A stretch of 40,493 nt of DNA from assembly GCA_017622085.1 (NCBI GenBank), contig JAGARU010000127.1, positions 82,247 through 122,739 of the forward strand, written 5' to 3'. A program made the translations under genes and the position numbers. Positions 18,389 through 26,782 of this stretch are shown piece by piece. The DNA comes from Clostridia bacterium (GTDB taxonomy: Bacteria > Bacillota > Clostridia > Oscillospirales > CAG-272). The notes beneath the pieces are model-generated. The model had not been told where the DNA came from. It was given only the letters and a program-made list of their open reading frames with translations, and searched no databases. Within the stretch, counting starts at the first letter, position 1, and each line of letters begins with the position of its first letter.

Positions 18389-18417
18389 TTGAAACTGGAA
18401 AAGGATTGTGATATAAT
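18389..18417 (+). promoter_or_regulatory. SigA-type promoter of rpsB-tsf
   Basis: TTGAAA (18389-18394) and TATAAT (18412-18417) are separated by 17 bp. The start site should be near 18424, giving a leader of about 150 nt. Confidence 0.85.
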
Positions 18418-18424
18418 CAATCGG

Positions 18425-18570
18425 TATGAAAAGGCAAAAAGCCCTTCATAACAAATTATAATCACACACACAGCACTGAAAAACACTGCCGGTGCCCCGT
18501 CGGGACAGTAAAAACCCGCCGCGGTCGCAGAGAACTAACCTATGCTGTGGTGGAGAAAAACCGAGGAGGA
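18425..18570 (+). ncRNA. Structured 5' leader of rpsB
   Basis: About 150 nt separate the promoter from the start codon. The first hairpin is clear: TATGAA (18425-18430) with TTCATA (18445-18450), closed internally by GGC/GCC. A GC-rich segment at 18488-18535 can fold further. A ribosomal-protein autoregulatory leader (S2 binding its own mRNA) is plausible, but I do not recognise a described motif. Confidence 0.4.
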
Positions 18571-18577
18571 CATGAAA

Positions 18578-19300
18578 ATGTCAGTTATTTCCATTAAGCA
18601 GTTGCTTGAAGCAGGTGTACATTTCGGACACCACACCAGAAGATGGAACCCCAAGATGGCTGAGTACATCTTCACTGAGAGAAACGGTATCTACATCATC
18701 GACCTTCAGAAGACCGTTAAGAAGTTCGACGAGGCTTACATGTTCGTTCGCGAAATCGCAGAACAGAAGGGCTCCGTTCTCTTTGTAGGTACTAAGAAGC
18801 AGGCTTCCGACGCAATCCGTGAAGAGGCTGAGAGATGCGGCCAGTACTACGTAAACGTACGTTGGCTCGGCGGTATGCTCACCAACTTCCAGACCGTTAA
18901 GAAGAGCATCAACCGTCTGAACAACCTTCAGAAGATGCAGGAAGACGGTACCTTCGACTCCCTTCCTAAGAAGGAAGTTGCTGGCCTTCAGAAGGAAATC
19001 ATGAACCTTGAGAAGAACTTCAACGGTATCCGCACCATGGAGAAGCTTCCCGACGTAATCTTCATCGTAGACCCCAAGAAGGAGCACAACGCTGTTCTTG
19101 AGGCTAAGAGACTTGGCATCCCCGTTGTTGCTATCGTTGATACCAACTGCGATCCCGACGATGCAGACTACGTAATCCCCGGCAACGATGACGCGATTCG
19201 CGCGATCAAGCTCATCTCTTCCGCTATTGCAGACGCAGTAATCGAGGGTAACCAGGGCGAGCAGTTTGCCGCTGAGGAAGAAGCAACCGACGCAGAATAA
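18578..19300 (+). CDS. rpsB: 30S ribosomal protein S2
   Basis: A 240-aa small-subunit ribosomal protein. It has the hallmark opening [27 protein letters not shown] and the conserved segments [19 protein letters not shown] and [20 protein letters not shown] chose the ATG at 18578 because GAGGAGG (18563-18569) is then 8 bp away and the N-terminus matches the family exactly; an ATG at 18572 is too close to the ribosome site, and 18542 would add ten unrelated residues. Codon use is visibly more biased than in neighbouring genes (AAG, AAC, CGT/AGA), as expected for high expression. tsf follows after 43 bp. Confidence 0.97.
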   Translation: MSVISIKQLLEAGVHFGHHTRRWNPKMAEYIFTERNGIYIIDLQKTVKKFDEAYMFVREIAEQKGSVLFVGTKKQASDAIREEAERCGQYYVNVRWLGGMLTNFQTVKKSINRLNNLQKMQEDGTFDSLPKKEVAGLQKEIMNLEKNFNGIRTMEKLPDVIFIVDPKKEHNAVLEAKRLGIPVVAIVDTNCDPDDADYVIPGNDDAIRAIKLISSAIADAVIEGNQGEQFAAEEEATDAE

Positions 19301-19343
19301 TCACCTAAATAAAAGAAAATTTTAGAAAGGCGAGGACACACAA

Positions 19344-20270
19344 ATGGCTATTACAGCAAAAGCAGTTGCCGAGCTCCGCGCAAAGACCGGCGTCGGCATG
19401 ATGGAGTGCAAGAAGGCACTTACCGAAGCAAACGGAGACTTTGAAGAGGCAGTAAAGGTACTCAGAGAAAGAGGACTTGCCGTTGCCGCTAAGAAGGCAG
19501 ACCGTATCGCTTCTGAGGGCGTTGTTGATATCATGACCAACGAGGCAGGTACCAAGACCGCTATGATCGAGGTTAACGCTGAGACCGACTTCGTTGCAAA
19601 GAACGATACCTTCCGCGAGTTCGTAAAGGGACTCCTTAAGACCATCCTTGATACCGATGCTAAGGACATTGAAGACCTTATGGGCAAGACTTACCTTGAC
19701 ACCGACCTTACCGTAGAGGCTAAGCTCAAGGACATGATCTTCATGATCGGTGAAAACATGCACATCCGCCGCTTCATCGTAATTAACGGCCTTACCTCCA
19801 CCTATATTCACGGTGGTGGCGTTACCGGCGTAGTTATCTCCTTTGAGGCAGACGATACCGCAAAGAACAACCCCGGCTTCGCAGCATTCGCAAAGAACAT
19901 CGCTCTTCAGGTTGCAGCAATGCCCGTTCTTTACCTTGACAAGGAATCCGTTCCCGCTTCCGCAATCGAGGAAGAGAAGAACATTCTTATGGCTCAGATC
20001 AAGAATGATCCTAAGAACGCAAGCAAGCCCGACCAGATCATCGAGAAGATGGTTCTTGGTAAGATCGGCAAGTTCTATGAGAAGAACTGCTTGACCGAGC
20101 AGGGCTACGTTAAGGACGATTCCATGACCGTTGCTCAGTACGTTGCGGCTACCGCTAAGGAATTTGGCGGCGCAATCAAGCTTACCGCTTTCAACGTATA
20201 CGAGAGAGGCGAGGGTCTCCAGAAGAAGGAAGAAAACTTCGGCGAAGAGATCGCAAAGATGATCCAGTAA
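19344..20270 (+). CDS. tsf: Translation elongation factor Ts
   Basis: A 308-aa guanine nucleotide exchange factor for EF-Tu. The N-terminal UBA-like domain shows VAELRAKTGVGMMECKKALTEANGDFEEAVKVLRERG, and the core motif TDFVAKND lies near residue 81, the segment that disrupts Mg-GDP binding in EF-Tu. The C-terminus has the coiled-coil and subdomain region typical of full-length EF-Ts. GAAAGGCGAGG lies before the ATG. It shares the highly biased codon use of rpsB and ends at a strong terminator, so rpsB-tsf is a closed two-gene operon. Confidence 0.97.
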   Translation: MAITAKAVAELRAKTGVGMMECKKALTEANGDFEEAVKVLRERGLAVAAKKADRIASEGVVDIMTNEAGTKTAMIEVNAETDFVAKNDTFREFVKGLLKTILDTDAKDIEDLMGKTYLDTDLTVEAKLKDMIFMIGENMHIRRFIVINGLTSTYIHGGGVTGVVISFEADDTAKNNPGFAAFAKNIALQVAAMPVLYLDKESVPASAIEEEKNILMAQIKNDPKNASKPDQIIEKMVLGKIGKFYEKNCLTEQGYVKDDSMTVAQYVAATAKEFGGAIKLTAFNVYERGEGLQKKEENFGEEIAKMIQ

Positions 20271-20288
20271 GAGGAAATACCCCTCATC

Positions 20289-20320
20289 AAACGGCCACCG
20301 TGAAAACGGTGGCCGTTTTT
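20289..20320 (+). terminator. Intrinsic terminator after tsf
   Basis: AAACGGCCACCGT (20289-20301), GAAA loop, ACGGTGGCCGTTT (20306-20318), continuing into a T run. Confidence 0.95.
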
Positions 20321-20363
20321 GTTTGGAAAAGTGCGATTCCGATGGAAAAATTAAAAGAAGATA

Positions 20364-20392
20364 TTTACAAATGGCGGAATTTATAGTACAAT
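20364..20392 (+). promoter_or_regulatory. SigA-type promoter of pyrH
   Basis: TTTACA (20364-20369) and TACAAT (20387-20392) are separated by 17 bp, downstream of the tsf terminator. It probably drives pyrH-frr and some of the following genes. Confidence 0.75.
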
Positions 20393-20428
20393 AATAGAAA
20401 AGAATAAAGATGTGTGAGGCGAATTTGT

Positions 20429-21151
20429 ATGGACATTAGCTGTGAAAAACCCATCTACCGCAGAGTTCTGTTAAAGCTGTCCGGAGAGGCAATTTCCGGT
20501 CATGGCAACGGAATTCTCGATTTCGATTATATTGCTGAGATTGCCAAGGTGATCCGTAAATCCATGGATAAGGGCGTTCAGTTCGGCATCATCGTAGGTG
20601 CCGGCAACATCTGGCGCGGTCGCTCCGGCGGTGAAATGGATCGGGTCAAGGCAGATCACATGGGCATGCTGGCAACGGCAATCAATGCCTTGGCCGTTCA
20701 GGAAACCTTCCTTCGCAACGGCATTGATACCCGCGTTATGACCGCAGTTCCCGTCGGCGGATTCGCCGATTATTTCAACCGTGACGAAGCGATCCGTCAC
20801 TTGGATGAGGGGCGCGTCGTTATTTTCGCCTGCGGCGCAGGCATCCCCTTCGTTTCTACGGATACCGCCGGCGTCGTCCGTGCCGCCGAAATCGGCGCAG
20901 ACGTGGTTCTTATGGCTAAGAACGTGGATGCGATCTATACGGCAGACCCAAATAAGGACCCCAGTGCCGAAAAAATCGAGGATATTACCTATAAAGAGAT
21001 CCTTGCCCGCGGCCTTGCCGCCATGGACTCTACTGCTACCTCGTTCAGTATGGATAATAACATTCCCATCCATGTATTCGGCTTGAACGAATGCGAAAAC
21101 ATCTACAACGTGGTCATGGGTGCCAAGATGGGTACCATTGTTCACAACTAA
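20429..21151 (+). CDS. pyrH: UMP kinase PyrH
   Basis: A 240-aa bacterial UMP kinase of the amino-acid-kinase fold, converting UMP to UDP with ATP for RNA, DNA and UDP-sugar (hence peptidoglycan) synthesis. The opening RRVLLKLSGEAISG (K16, G19) is the phosphate-binding loop. GAGNIWRGRSGGEMDRVKADHMGMLATAINAL and the FACGAGIPFVSTDTAGVVRAAEI segment are diagnostic. I chose the ATG at 20429 with GAGG 10 bp upstream; a GTG at 20414 would add five residues and overlap the ribosome site. frr follows after 40 bp. Confidence 0.96.
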   Translation: MDISCEKPIYRRVLLKLSGEAISGHGNGILDFDYIAEIAKVIRKSMDKGVQFGIIVGAGNIWRGRSGGEMDRVKADHMGMLATAINALAVQETFLRNGIDTRVMTAVPVGGFADYFNRDEAIRHLDEGRVVIFACGAGIPFVSTDTAGVVRAAEIGADVVLMAKNVDAIYTADPNKDPSAEKIEDITYKEILARGLAAMDSTATSFSMDNNIPIHVFGLNECENIYNVVMGAKMGTIVHN

Positions 21152-21191
21152 TTTCAAATACGTTGCCGCCTATGCGGTTGGAGGTAAAATT

Positions 21192-21746
21192 ATGAAACTT
21201 GATACCAAAGAATTCGAAACAAGAATGAAAAAGAGCATTGACGTGTATGCAAACGAGCTGGGCGGAATCCGCGCCGGCAAGGCGAATGCGTCCATTCTCG
21301 CCCGCGTTTCCGTAGACTACTACGGCGCACCCACCCCCATCACACAGATGGCAGAGGTAAAGAATACCGATGCAAGAACCATTGTGATTTCTCCTTGGGA
21401 TTCCACCACCCTCAAGAGCATTGAGAAGGCAATTCTTGCGTCCGACATCGGTATTACCCCTTCGAACGACGGTAAAAGCATCCGTCTTGTGTTCCCTCAG
21501 CTGACTGAGGAGCGTCGTAAGGAGCTGAAGAAGCAGATCGCCAAAATGGGTGAGGATGCTAAGGTGGCTATTCGTAACATTCGCCGCGATGCAAACGATA
21601 AGTGCAAGGACATGAAGAAGAACGGCGAAATGAACGAGGATGAGCAGAAGCAGTCCGAAAAGATCGTTCAGGACCTTACCGACAAGTACATCAAGGAAGT
21701 CGATGCGGTAACGGCCAAGAAGGATAAGGAGATCATGGAGATCTGA
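21192..21746 (+). CDS. frr: Ribosome recycling factor
   Basis: A 184-aa factor that, with EF-G, splits post-termination ribosomes. It has the typical RRF pattern: helical domain I start (MKKSIDVYANELGGIRAGKANASILARVSVDYYGAPTPI), the small beta domain, and the C-terminal long helices with QLTEERRKELKKQIAKMGEDAKVAIRNIRRDAN. The ATG at 21192 has GGAGGT about 7 bp upstream; the frame is open further back but that part overlaps pyrH. A terminator-like hairpin follows. Confidence 0.96.
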   Translation: MKLDTKEFETRMKKSIDVYANELGGIRAGKANASILARVSVDYYGAPTPITQMAEVKNTDARTIVISPWDSTTLKSIEKAILASDIGITPSNDGKSIRLVFPQLTEERRKELKKQIAKMGEDAKVAIRNIRRDANDKCKDMKKNGEMNEDEQKQSEKIVQDLTDKYIKEVDAVTAKKDKEIMEI

Positions 21747-21780
21747 TTGTAGATCGATCCAATTTGTAAGACTTTGAAAT

Positions 21781-21818
21781 GGGGTTGCTGCATTGACCGA
21801 TGAAGCGACCCCGTTTTT
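21781..21818 (+). terminator. Intrinsic terminator between frr and uppS
   Basis: GGGGTTGCT (21781-21789) pairs with AGCGACCCC (21804-21812) with one G-U pair and a 14-nt loop, followed by five T residues. The loop is large, so readthrough into uppS is likely. Confidence 0.7.
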
Positions 21819-21835
21819 AACCACTCGGAGGATTT

Positions 21836-22570
21836 ATGTTCGGCTTTAAGAAGAAAAATAAGGGCTTACCCCCCGTGGACGAGCGCTTGTCTCACATAGC
21901 TTTTATTATGGATGGTAACGGCCGCTGGGCGCAGAACAAGGGCCTGCCCCGGGAATACGGCCATAAAGCGGGCGCAGAAGCCTTCCGCCGCGTTATCCGC
22001 CTGTGCGGCGATGCCGGTATTAAAGCGATTACCGTCTATGCCTTTTCTACGGAGAACTGGAGCCGCCCGGAGCGCGAGGTGCGCGCTATCATGGAGCTTT
22101 TGGACGAGTATATCCGTGAAGCCGAGCGAACCGACGAGGAAAACGGCATCCGCTATGTATTTTTGGGCGACAAGCAAGCCCTCGCTCCCGATCTGCGCGC
22201 CAAGGCAGAGCACTTGGAGACCTTGACCCGCGAAAATAAGCTCCTCCTGAACATCGCACTGAATTACGGCGGCCGAGCAGAAATCACAACCGCTGTCAAT
22301 CAGCTGATCAAAGAGGGTTATACCTCCGTCACCGAGGCCGATATCGCCTCGCACCTCTATACGTCCCATTGCGCCGATCCCGATTTGATCGTCCGCACCG
22401 CCAATGAGTACCGCCTGTCCAACTTCCTTTTGTGGCAGGCCGCCTACTCGGAGTTTTATTTCACCCCCACCCTCTGGCCTGATTTTGGGGAGGAGGAGCT
22501 GGGAGAAGCTATCCGTAGCTTCTACGCACGAAAACGAAAATTCGGCGGTCTTGCTGACCGCAAAAAATAA
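21836..22570 (+). CDS. uppS: Undecaprenyl diphosphate synthase (isoprenyl transferase)
   Basis: A 244-aa cis-prenyltransferase that extends farnesyl diphosphate to the C55 lipid carrier used in cell-wall synthesis. The catalytic motif HIAFIMDGNGRWAQ includes Asp26; AFSTENWSRP and the C-terminal DPDLIVRTANEYRLSNFLLWQAAYSEFYF with WPDF are family signatures. The EYRLSNFLL motif has Tyr-Arg instead of the more common Gly-Glu-x-Arg order, still within family variation. CGGAGG lies just before the ATG. It begins the lipid and isoprenoid run uppS-cdsA-dxr-rseP-ispG. Confidence 0.95.
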   Translation: MFGFKKKNKGLPPVDERLSHIAFIMDGNGRWAQNKGLPREYGHKAGAEAFRRVIRLCGDAGIKAITVYAFSTENWSRPEREVRAIMELLDEYIREAERTDEENGIRYVFLGDKQALAPDLRAKAEHLETLTRENKLLLNIALNYGGRAEITTAVNQLIKEGYTSVTEADIASHLYTSHCADPDLIVRTANEYRLSNFLLWQAAYSEFYFTPTLWPDFGEEELGEAIRSFYARKRKFGGLADRKK

Positions 22571-22593
22571 AAGTAGACCCGAAAGGTTACGCT

Positions 22594-23457
22594 ATGAAAG
22601 CTCGAATTATCACCGCCATTGTGGCGCTATGTCTTTTTGTTCCGATCTGTATTTTTTCAGACACCATTGTTTTTCCTCTCGCATTTGCTGTTCTTTCCTT
22701 GTTTGGCACGTATGAGATGATCCGTTGCGTGGGCGCCCATAAAAAATACGGCTACAGCATTCCTCTGTGCGTGTTGGCAGCTGTCGCTCCGATTTACTGC
22801 TATTATTCGGCATATCGTGCGTTTTTGTCTTCTGTTTGGCCCCCTGTCGTAGGAACCTTTTCTTTTATGCTGGTCATCCAGTTTGTGGTCATGATTGTTC
22901 TGCTTATCGGGGCTGTAATTCGCCGCGGCAAGGACACGGTCCCGGATATGGCAACTCTTTATATGATGACCTCGTACGTTATCATTTCCTTTGCCTCGAT
23001 CGTCTTGCTTCGGGCGGAGCATAACGGCAACTATCTCTATCTGCTGGTGTTCATTGGCTCTTGGGTCAGCGATACCGGTGCATGGTTCTTCGGCCGCCTC
23101 TTCGGCAAGCATAAGCTGATCCCCGAGGTCAGCCCTAAAAAGACCGTGGAGGGCGCCATCGGCGGCGTTTTGTCTGCCGCGGCAGCGTTCGTTCTCTACG
23201 GATTCATCATCCACCGTATGGATGCAGCCCTCGCGCCGAACTACCTGGTGCTGGCGATTGCCGGCATGATCTGCGCCATCGTTTCTCAGTTTGGCGACCT
23301 GATCGCATCCTTGGTGAAGCGCCACTATGGCATCAAGGATTACGGCAACGTTTTCCCCGGCCACGGCGGTGTTATGGATCGCTTTGACAGCGTCCTTTTG
23401 GTTTCCCCCGTGCTTTATCTCTTGATCACGTACATACCGAATTTCATCCTGTTTTAA
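22594..23457 (+). CDS. cdsA: Phosphatidate cytidylyltransferase
   Basis: A 287-aa polytopic membrane enzyme that makes CDP-diacylglycerol from phosphatidic acid and CTP, the branch point for phospholipids. About seven to eight hydrophobic segments are visible. The C-terminal signature at about residues 239-266, SLVKRHYGIKDYGNVFPGHG followed by GVMDRFDS, is diagnostic and holds the catalytic Asp pair. GAAAGG lies before the ATG at 22594. uppS ends 23 bp upstream and dxr begins 8 bp downstream, so these are cotranscribed. Confidence 0.95.
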   Translation: MKARIITAIVALCLFVPICIFSDTIVFPLAFAVLSLFGTYEMIRCVGAHKKYGYSIPLCVLAAVAPIYCYYSAYRAFLSSVWPPVVGTFSFMLVIQFVVMIVLLIGAVIRRGKDTVPDMATLYMMTSYVIISFASIVLLRAEHNGNYLYLLVFIGSWVSDTGAWFFGRLFGKHKLIPEVSPKKTVEGAIGGVLSAAAAFVLYGFIIHRMDAALAPNYLVLAIAGMICAIVSQFGDLIASLVKRHYGIKDYGNVFPGHGGVMDRFDSVLLVSPVLYLLITYIPNFILF

Positions 23458-23465
23458 GGAGAATT

Positions 23466-24623
23466 ATGCTGAAATATGAAAATACGGTCGCGGTGCTCGG
23501 ATCCACCGGCTCTGTGGGAACACAGGCGCTGGAGGTGGCCGAGCATCTCGGCATGAAGGTAAGTCTTTTGGTGGCGGGCTCAAACATCTCCAAAATGGAG
23601 GAGCAAGCCCGTAAGTTCCACCCCTCCGTTTGCGTAATGCAAAGCGAGGCAGCGGCCGCACGGCTGCGCACGGCTCTGCGCGATACCGATAGTAAGGTCT
23701 TCGGCGGCGAGAACGCCTTGGCGGACGCCATTGCCAACGATCCGTCCCATACAGTCCTTCACTCCATCTCGGGATGTGCCGGACTTGCCCCTGCCATGAC
23801 CGCCGCCCGTTGCGGCAAGCGGATTGCCATGGCAAACAAGGAGGCAATCGTTATTGCCGGTGATATGCTCCATGCGGAAATCAAGGCGAACGGTGCGGAG
23901 CTTATCCCTGTGGATAGCGAGCATAGCGCCATTTTCCAGTGCCTGAAGGGAAATCATCACGCCGAGGTCAGCCGTCTCTGGCTTACCGCCTCCGGCGGCG
24001 CTTTCCGCGGCAAGAAAAGGGAGGATTTGGCTCACATGACCGCCAAAGAAGCCCTCGCACACCCCACGTGGCGCATGGGCCCGAAGATCACTGTGGACAG
24101 CGCATCCTTGATGAATAAGGGCTTTGAGGTGATCGAGGCTGTTCGACTGTTCGGCGTTCGCCCGGACCAGGTCAAGGTGGTGGTTCAGCCCGAGAGTATA
24201 ATTCATTCCATGGTGGAATATATTGATAACGCCGTCATTGCGCAAATCGGCGCACCCGATATGCGTGAGTGCATTCAGTATGCCTTCACGTATCCAAACC
24301 GCTGTCCGTCCTTAGCGGAAAAGCTGGACTTTGCCAAATTGGCCGCTCTGCATTTTGCCGAGCCGGATACCGACACCTTCCGCCTGTTGCCTCTGGCGTT
24401 CTATGCCATTGAGCAGGACGGCGTTTTGCCCTGCGTGCTGAACGCGGCGGATGAAGTGGCGGTGGATGCTTTCCTGCACGATAAATTAGGCTTCCTCGGC
24501 ATTATGGACGTGGTCGAGCAGGTGGTAACGTCATGGAAAAACCACACACCCACCAGCCTCGAGGATCTTTTTGCTGTGGATCGGGAGGCAAGAGCCGTAA
24601 CGGCAAAACAAATCGGAGGATAA
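23466..24623 (+). CDS. dxr: 1-deoxy-D-xylulose 5-phosphate reductoisomerase
   Basis: A 385-aa NADPH-dependent enzyme that makes MEP in the non-mevalonate isoprenoid pathway and is the target of fosmidomycin. The NADPH-binding motif GSTGSVG is at residues 12-18. The metal-binding loop DSEHSAIFQ begins at Asp150; the second metal site and substrate loop follow in KITVDSASLMNKGFEVIEA. AAGGAGAA lies 5 bp before the ATG. ispG of the same pathway is two genes downstream, and uppS upstream uses the pathway's products. Confidence 0.96.
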   Translation: MLKYENTVAVLGSTGSVGTQALEVAEHLGMKVSLLVAGSNISKMEEQARKFHPSVCVMQSEAAAARLRTALRDTDSKVFGGENALADAIANDPSHTVLHSISGCAGLAPAMTAARCGKRIAMANKEAIVIAGDMLHAEIKANGAELIPVDSEHSAIFQCLKGNHHAEVSRLWLTASGGAFRGKKREDLAHMTAKEALAHPTWRMGPKITVDSASLMNKGFEVIEAVRLFGVRPDQVKVVVQPESIIHSMVEYIDNAVIAQIGAPDMRECIQYAFTYPNRCPSLAEKLDFAKLAALHFAEPDTDTFRLLPLAFYAIEQDGVLPCVLNAADEVAVDAFLHDKLGFLGIMDVVEQVVTSWKNHTPTSLEDLFAVDREARAVTAKQIGG

Positions 24624-24633
24624 TACCAAGCAA

Positions 24634-25665
24634 ATGATTGTTTTATACGTACTTTTAGCCCTGCTCATTTTCAGCTTGATGATCTTTGTCCATGAGCTGG
24701 GTCACTATATGTTTGCCCGCAAATTTAACGTCACCATCGAGGAATTCGCCATCGGCATGGGCCCCAAGCTCCTCAGTCGCAAATCGGAAAAGACCGGAAT
24801 CGTGTACTCCCTCCGCGCCTTTCCCATGGGCGGATTTGTCAGCATGGTGGGCGAGGATGAGGAGTCCGAGGACGAAAACGCCCTCAGCAAAAAGCCTGCA
24901 TGGCAAAGGCTGATCATCATGGTCGCCGGTGCTGCCATGAACATTCTTCTCGGCGTCCTCCTTGTTTTTATCACAGTTTGTGCCTCCCCCCGTCTTGCCT
25001 CTGCCACGGTGGCACAGTTCCAGAATGAGAATGCCATTACCTATCAACAAGGCCTGCGCGAGGGTGACGTAATTACAAAGATCAATAATACCCCCATTCA
25101 TATCGGTAACGAGCTGCAGTATGAGATCATGCAGCAGGGAAGCGAAACGGCCCGCGTCACCATTCTCCGCGACGGCGTGGAAATGACGCTGAATATCGAT
25201 TTCCCCACAGAAGAATCCGACGGCATCCTCTTTGGCGTTATGGACTTTTACGTGGCCGGAGTGGAAAAATCGGTGGGTGGCGTGCTAAAGCATACGCTTT
25301 TCCGATCGACTTCTACCGTAAAAATGATCTGGGAGTCCTTAATCGATCTGATCAGCGGTAAATATGGCTTCCGCCACGTCTCCGGACCGGTTGGTGTGAC
25401 GCAGGTTATTACCCAAGCGGCCAAAACCAGCGTTCTTCAGCTCCTTAATATCGCCGCCATTATCTGCATTAACCTTGGCGTGTTTAATCTGTTGCCCATT
25501 CCCGCACTGGACGGCGGCCGGTCGGCCTTCCTGCTTCTGGAGGTCATCCGCCGTAAGCCTCTCAGCCCTAAGGTTGAAGGTTATGTTCATGCAGTAGGCT
25601 TGGCAATTCTTCTTTTGTTCATGGCCATCGTTTCCTTCAAGGACGTTTTCCAACTTATTTTTTAA
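24634..25665 (+). CDS. rseP: Site-2 membrane metalloprotease RseP/RasP
   Basis: A 343-aa intramembrane zinc protease that cleaves membrane-anchored anti-sigma factors and remnant signal peptides. The HExxH motif is FVHELGHY (H20, E21, H24) inside the first membrane helix; a PDZ domain spans about residues 125-200; the third zinc ligand motif NLLPIPALDGGR is near residues 285-296. The ATG at 24634 has GGAGG unusually far upstream (14 bp), overlapping the dxr stop. Candidate substrates in this window include the DUF4367 protein encoded next to the alternative sigma factor; that link is inference. Confidence 0.94.
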   Translation: MIVLYVLLALLIFSLMIFVHELGHYMFARKFNVTIEEFAIGMGPKLLSRKSEKTGIVYSLRAFPMGGFVSMVGEDEESEDENALSKKPAWQRLIIMVAGAAMNILLGVLLVFITVCASPRLASATVAQFQNENAITYQQGLREGDVITKINNTPIHIGNELQYEIMQQGSETARVTILRDGVEMTLNIDFPTEESDGILFGVMDFYVAGVEKSVGGVLKHTLFRSTSTVKMIWESLIDLISGKYGFRHVSGPVGVTQVITQAAKTSVLQLLNIAAIICINLGVFNLLPIPALDGGRSAFLLLEVIRRKPLSPKVEGYVHAVGLAILLLFMAIVSFKDVFQLIF

Positions 25666-25671
25666 TAAAGG

Positions 25672-26766
25672 GTGATTATTACGGAATACAATAAAATCCG
25701 ACGTGCCAGTAAGGCACTCTCGATTGGAAATATCGCCATCGGCGGTCAAAATCCCATAGCGATTCAGTCCATGACCAATACGGACACGATGGATGTGGAA
25801 GCTACCTATCGCCAGATCGCCGCGCTTGAGGCGGCCGGATGCGATATTGTTCGCTTGGCCGTTCCTACGGTGGAGGGCGCTGAAACCATTGCCACTCTGA
25901 AAAAACGGGGAGTTTCCATTCCCTTGGTGGCGGACATCCATTTTGATTACCGCATCGCGCTGGCTTGCGTCCGCGCAGGTATTGATAAAATTCGTATCAA
26001 TCCGGGTAACATCGGTGCCGAATGGAAGGTGGCTGAGGTGGCTCATGCCTGCTCCGATGCCGGTATTCCCATCCGCATTGGCGTAAACGGCGGCTCGCTT
26101 GAAAAGCATATTTTGGCAAAGCACGGCGCCCCCACGCCGGAGGCTCTGGCCGAAAGTGCCTTTTTCCACGCAGAGCTTTTGGAAAAATTCGCGTTTAACG
26201 ATATCGTTTTGTCCGTAAAGACCTCGGACACAAGAAATATGATCCTGGCAAACGAGCGGATCGCTGCATCGTGCGACTATCCGCTTCATCTGGGCGTAAC
26301 CGAGGCCGGAGATGCTCACCTTGGATCCATTAAAAGCGCCATCGGCATCGGATCGCTCCTTTGCCGAGGTATCGGTGACACCATCCGCGTGTCTTTGACT
26401 GCCGATCCCGTCTGTGAGATCGAGTCCGCCAAGGACCTGCTTGCCTGTGCCGGCATTTTTGACCGTGGTGGCATTGAGATCGTGTCTTGCCCCACCTGCG
26501 GCCGAACAAAGGTAGATCTGATCGCCTTGGCCGCCGCCTTCCGTCGGGAGGCAAAAACAATTGACACAAAAGGAAAACGAATCAAGGTTGCCGTGATGGG
26601 TTGCGCCGTCAACGGCCCCGGAGAGGCGAGGGAAGCCGATGTCGGAATTGCCGGCGGTATTGGCGAGGCCCTTCTGTTCCGCCATGGCGTTCCCTTGGGC
26701 AAGGTGCCTGAGAGGGAAGCCGTTTCTGCCTTGATCCGTGAGGTTCGCAAATTTATAGAGGAGTAA
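25672..26766 (+). CDS. ispG: 4-hydroxy-3-methylbut-2-enyl diphosphate synthase IspG (GcpE)
   Basis: A 364-aa [4Fe-4S] enzyme of the MEP pathway that converts MEcPP to HMBPP. Cluster ligands are C273 and C276 (SCPTCGRT) and C311 (MGCAVNGPGE), followed by the conserved Glu; the N-terminal TIM-barrel part has SMTNTDTMDVEATYRQI and DIHFDYRIAL. The start is unclear: the annotated GTG at 25672 directly touches the AAAGG that should be its ribosome site, whereas in-frame ATT codons at 25675 and 25678 have better spacing. polC follows after 16 bp. Confidence 0.94.
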   Translation: MIITEYNKIRRASKALSIGNIAIGGQNPIAIQSMTNTDTMDVEATYRQIAALEAAGCDIVRLAVPTVEGAETIATLKKRGVSIPLVADIHFDYRIALACVRAGIDKIRINPGNIGAEWKVAEVAHACSDAGIPIRIGVNGGSLEKHILAKHGAPTPEALAESAFFHAELLEKFAFNDIVLSVKTSDTRNMILANERIAASCDYPLHLGVTEAGDAHLGSIKSAIGIGSLLCRGIGDTIRVSLTADPVCEIESAKDLLACAGIFDRGGIEIVSCPTCGRTKVDLIALAAAFRREAKTIDTKGKRIKVAVMGCAVNGPGEAREADVGIAGGIGEALLFRHGVPLGKVPEREAVSALIREVRKFIEE

Positions 26767-26782
26767 AACGGAGGACATTGGG

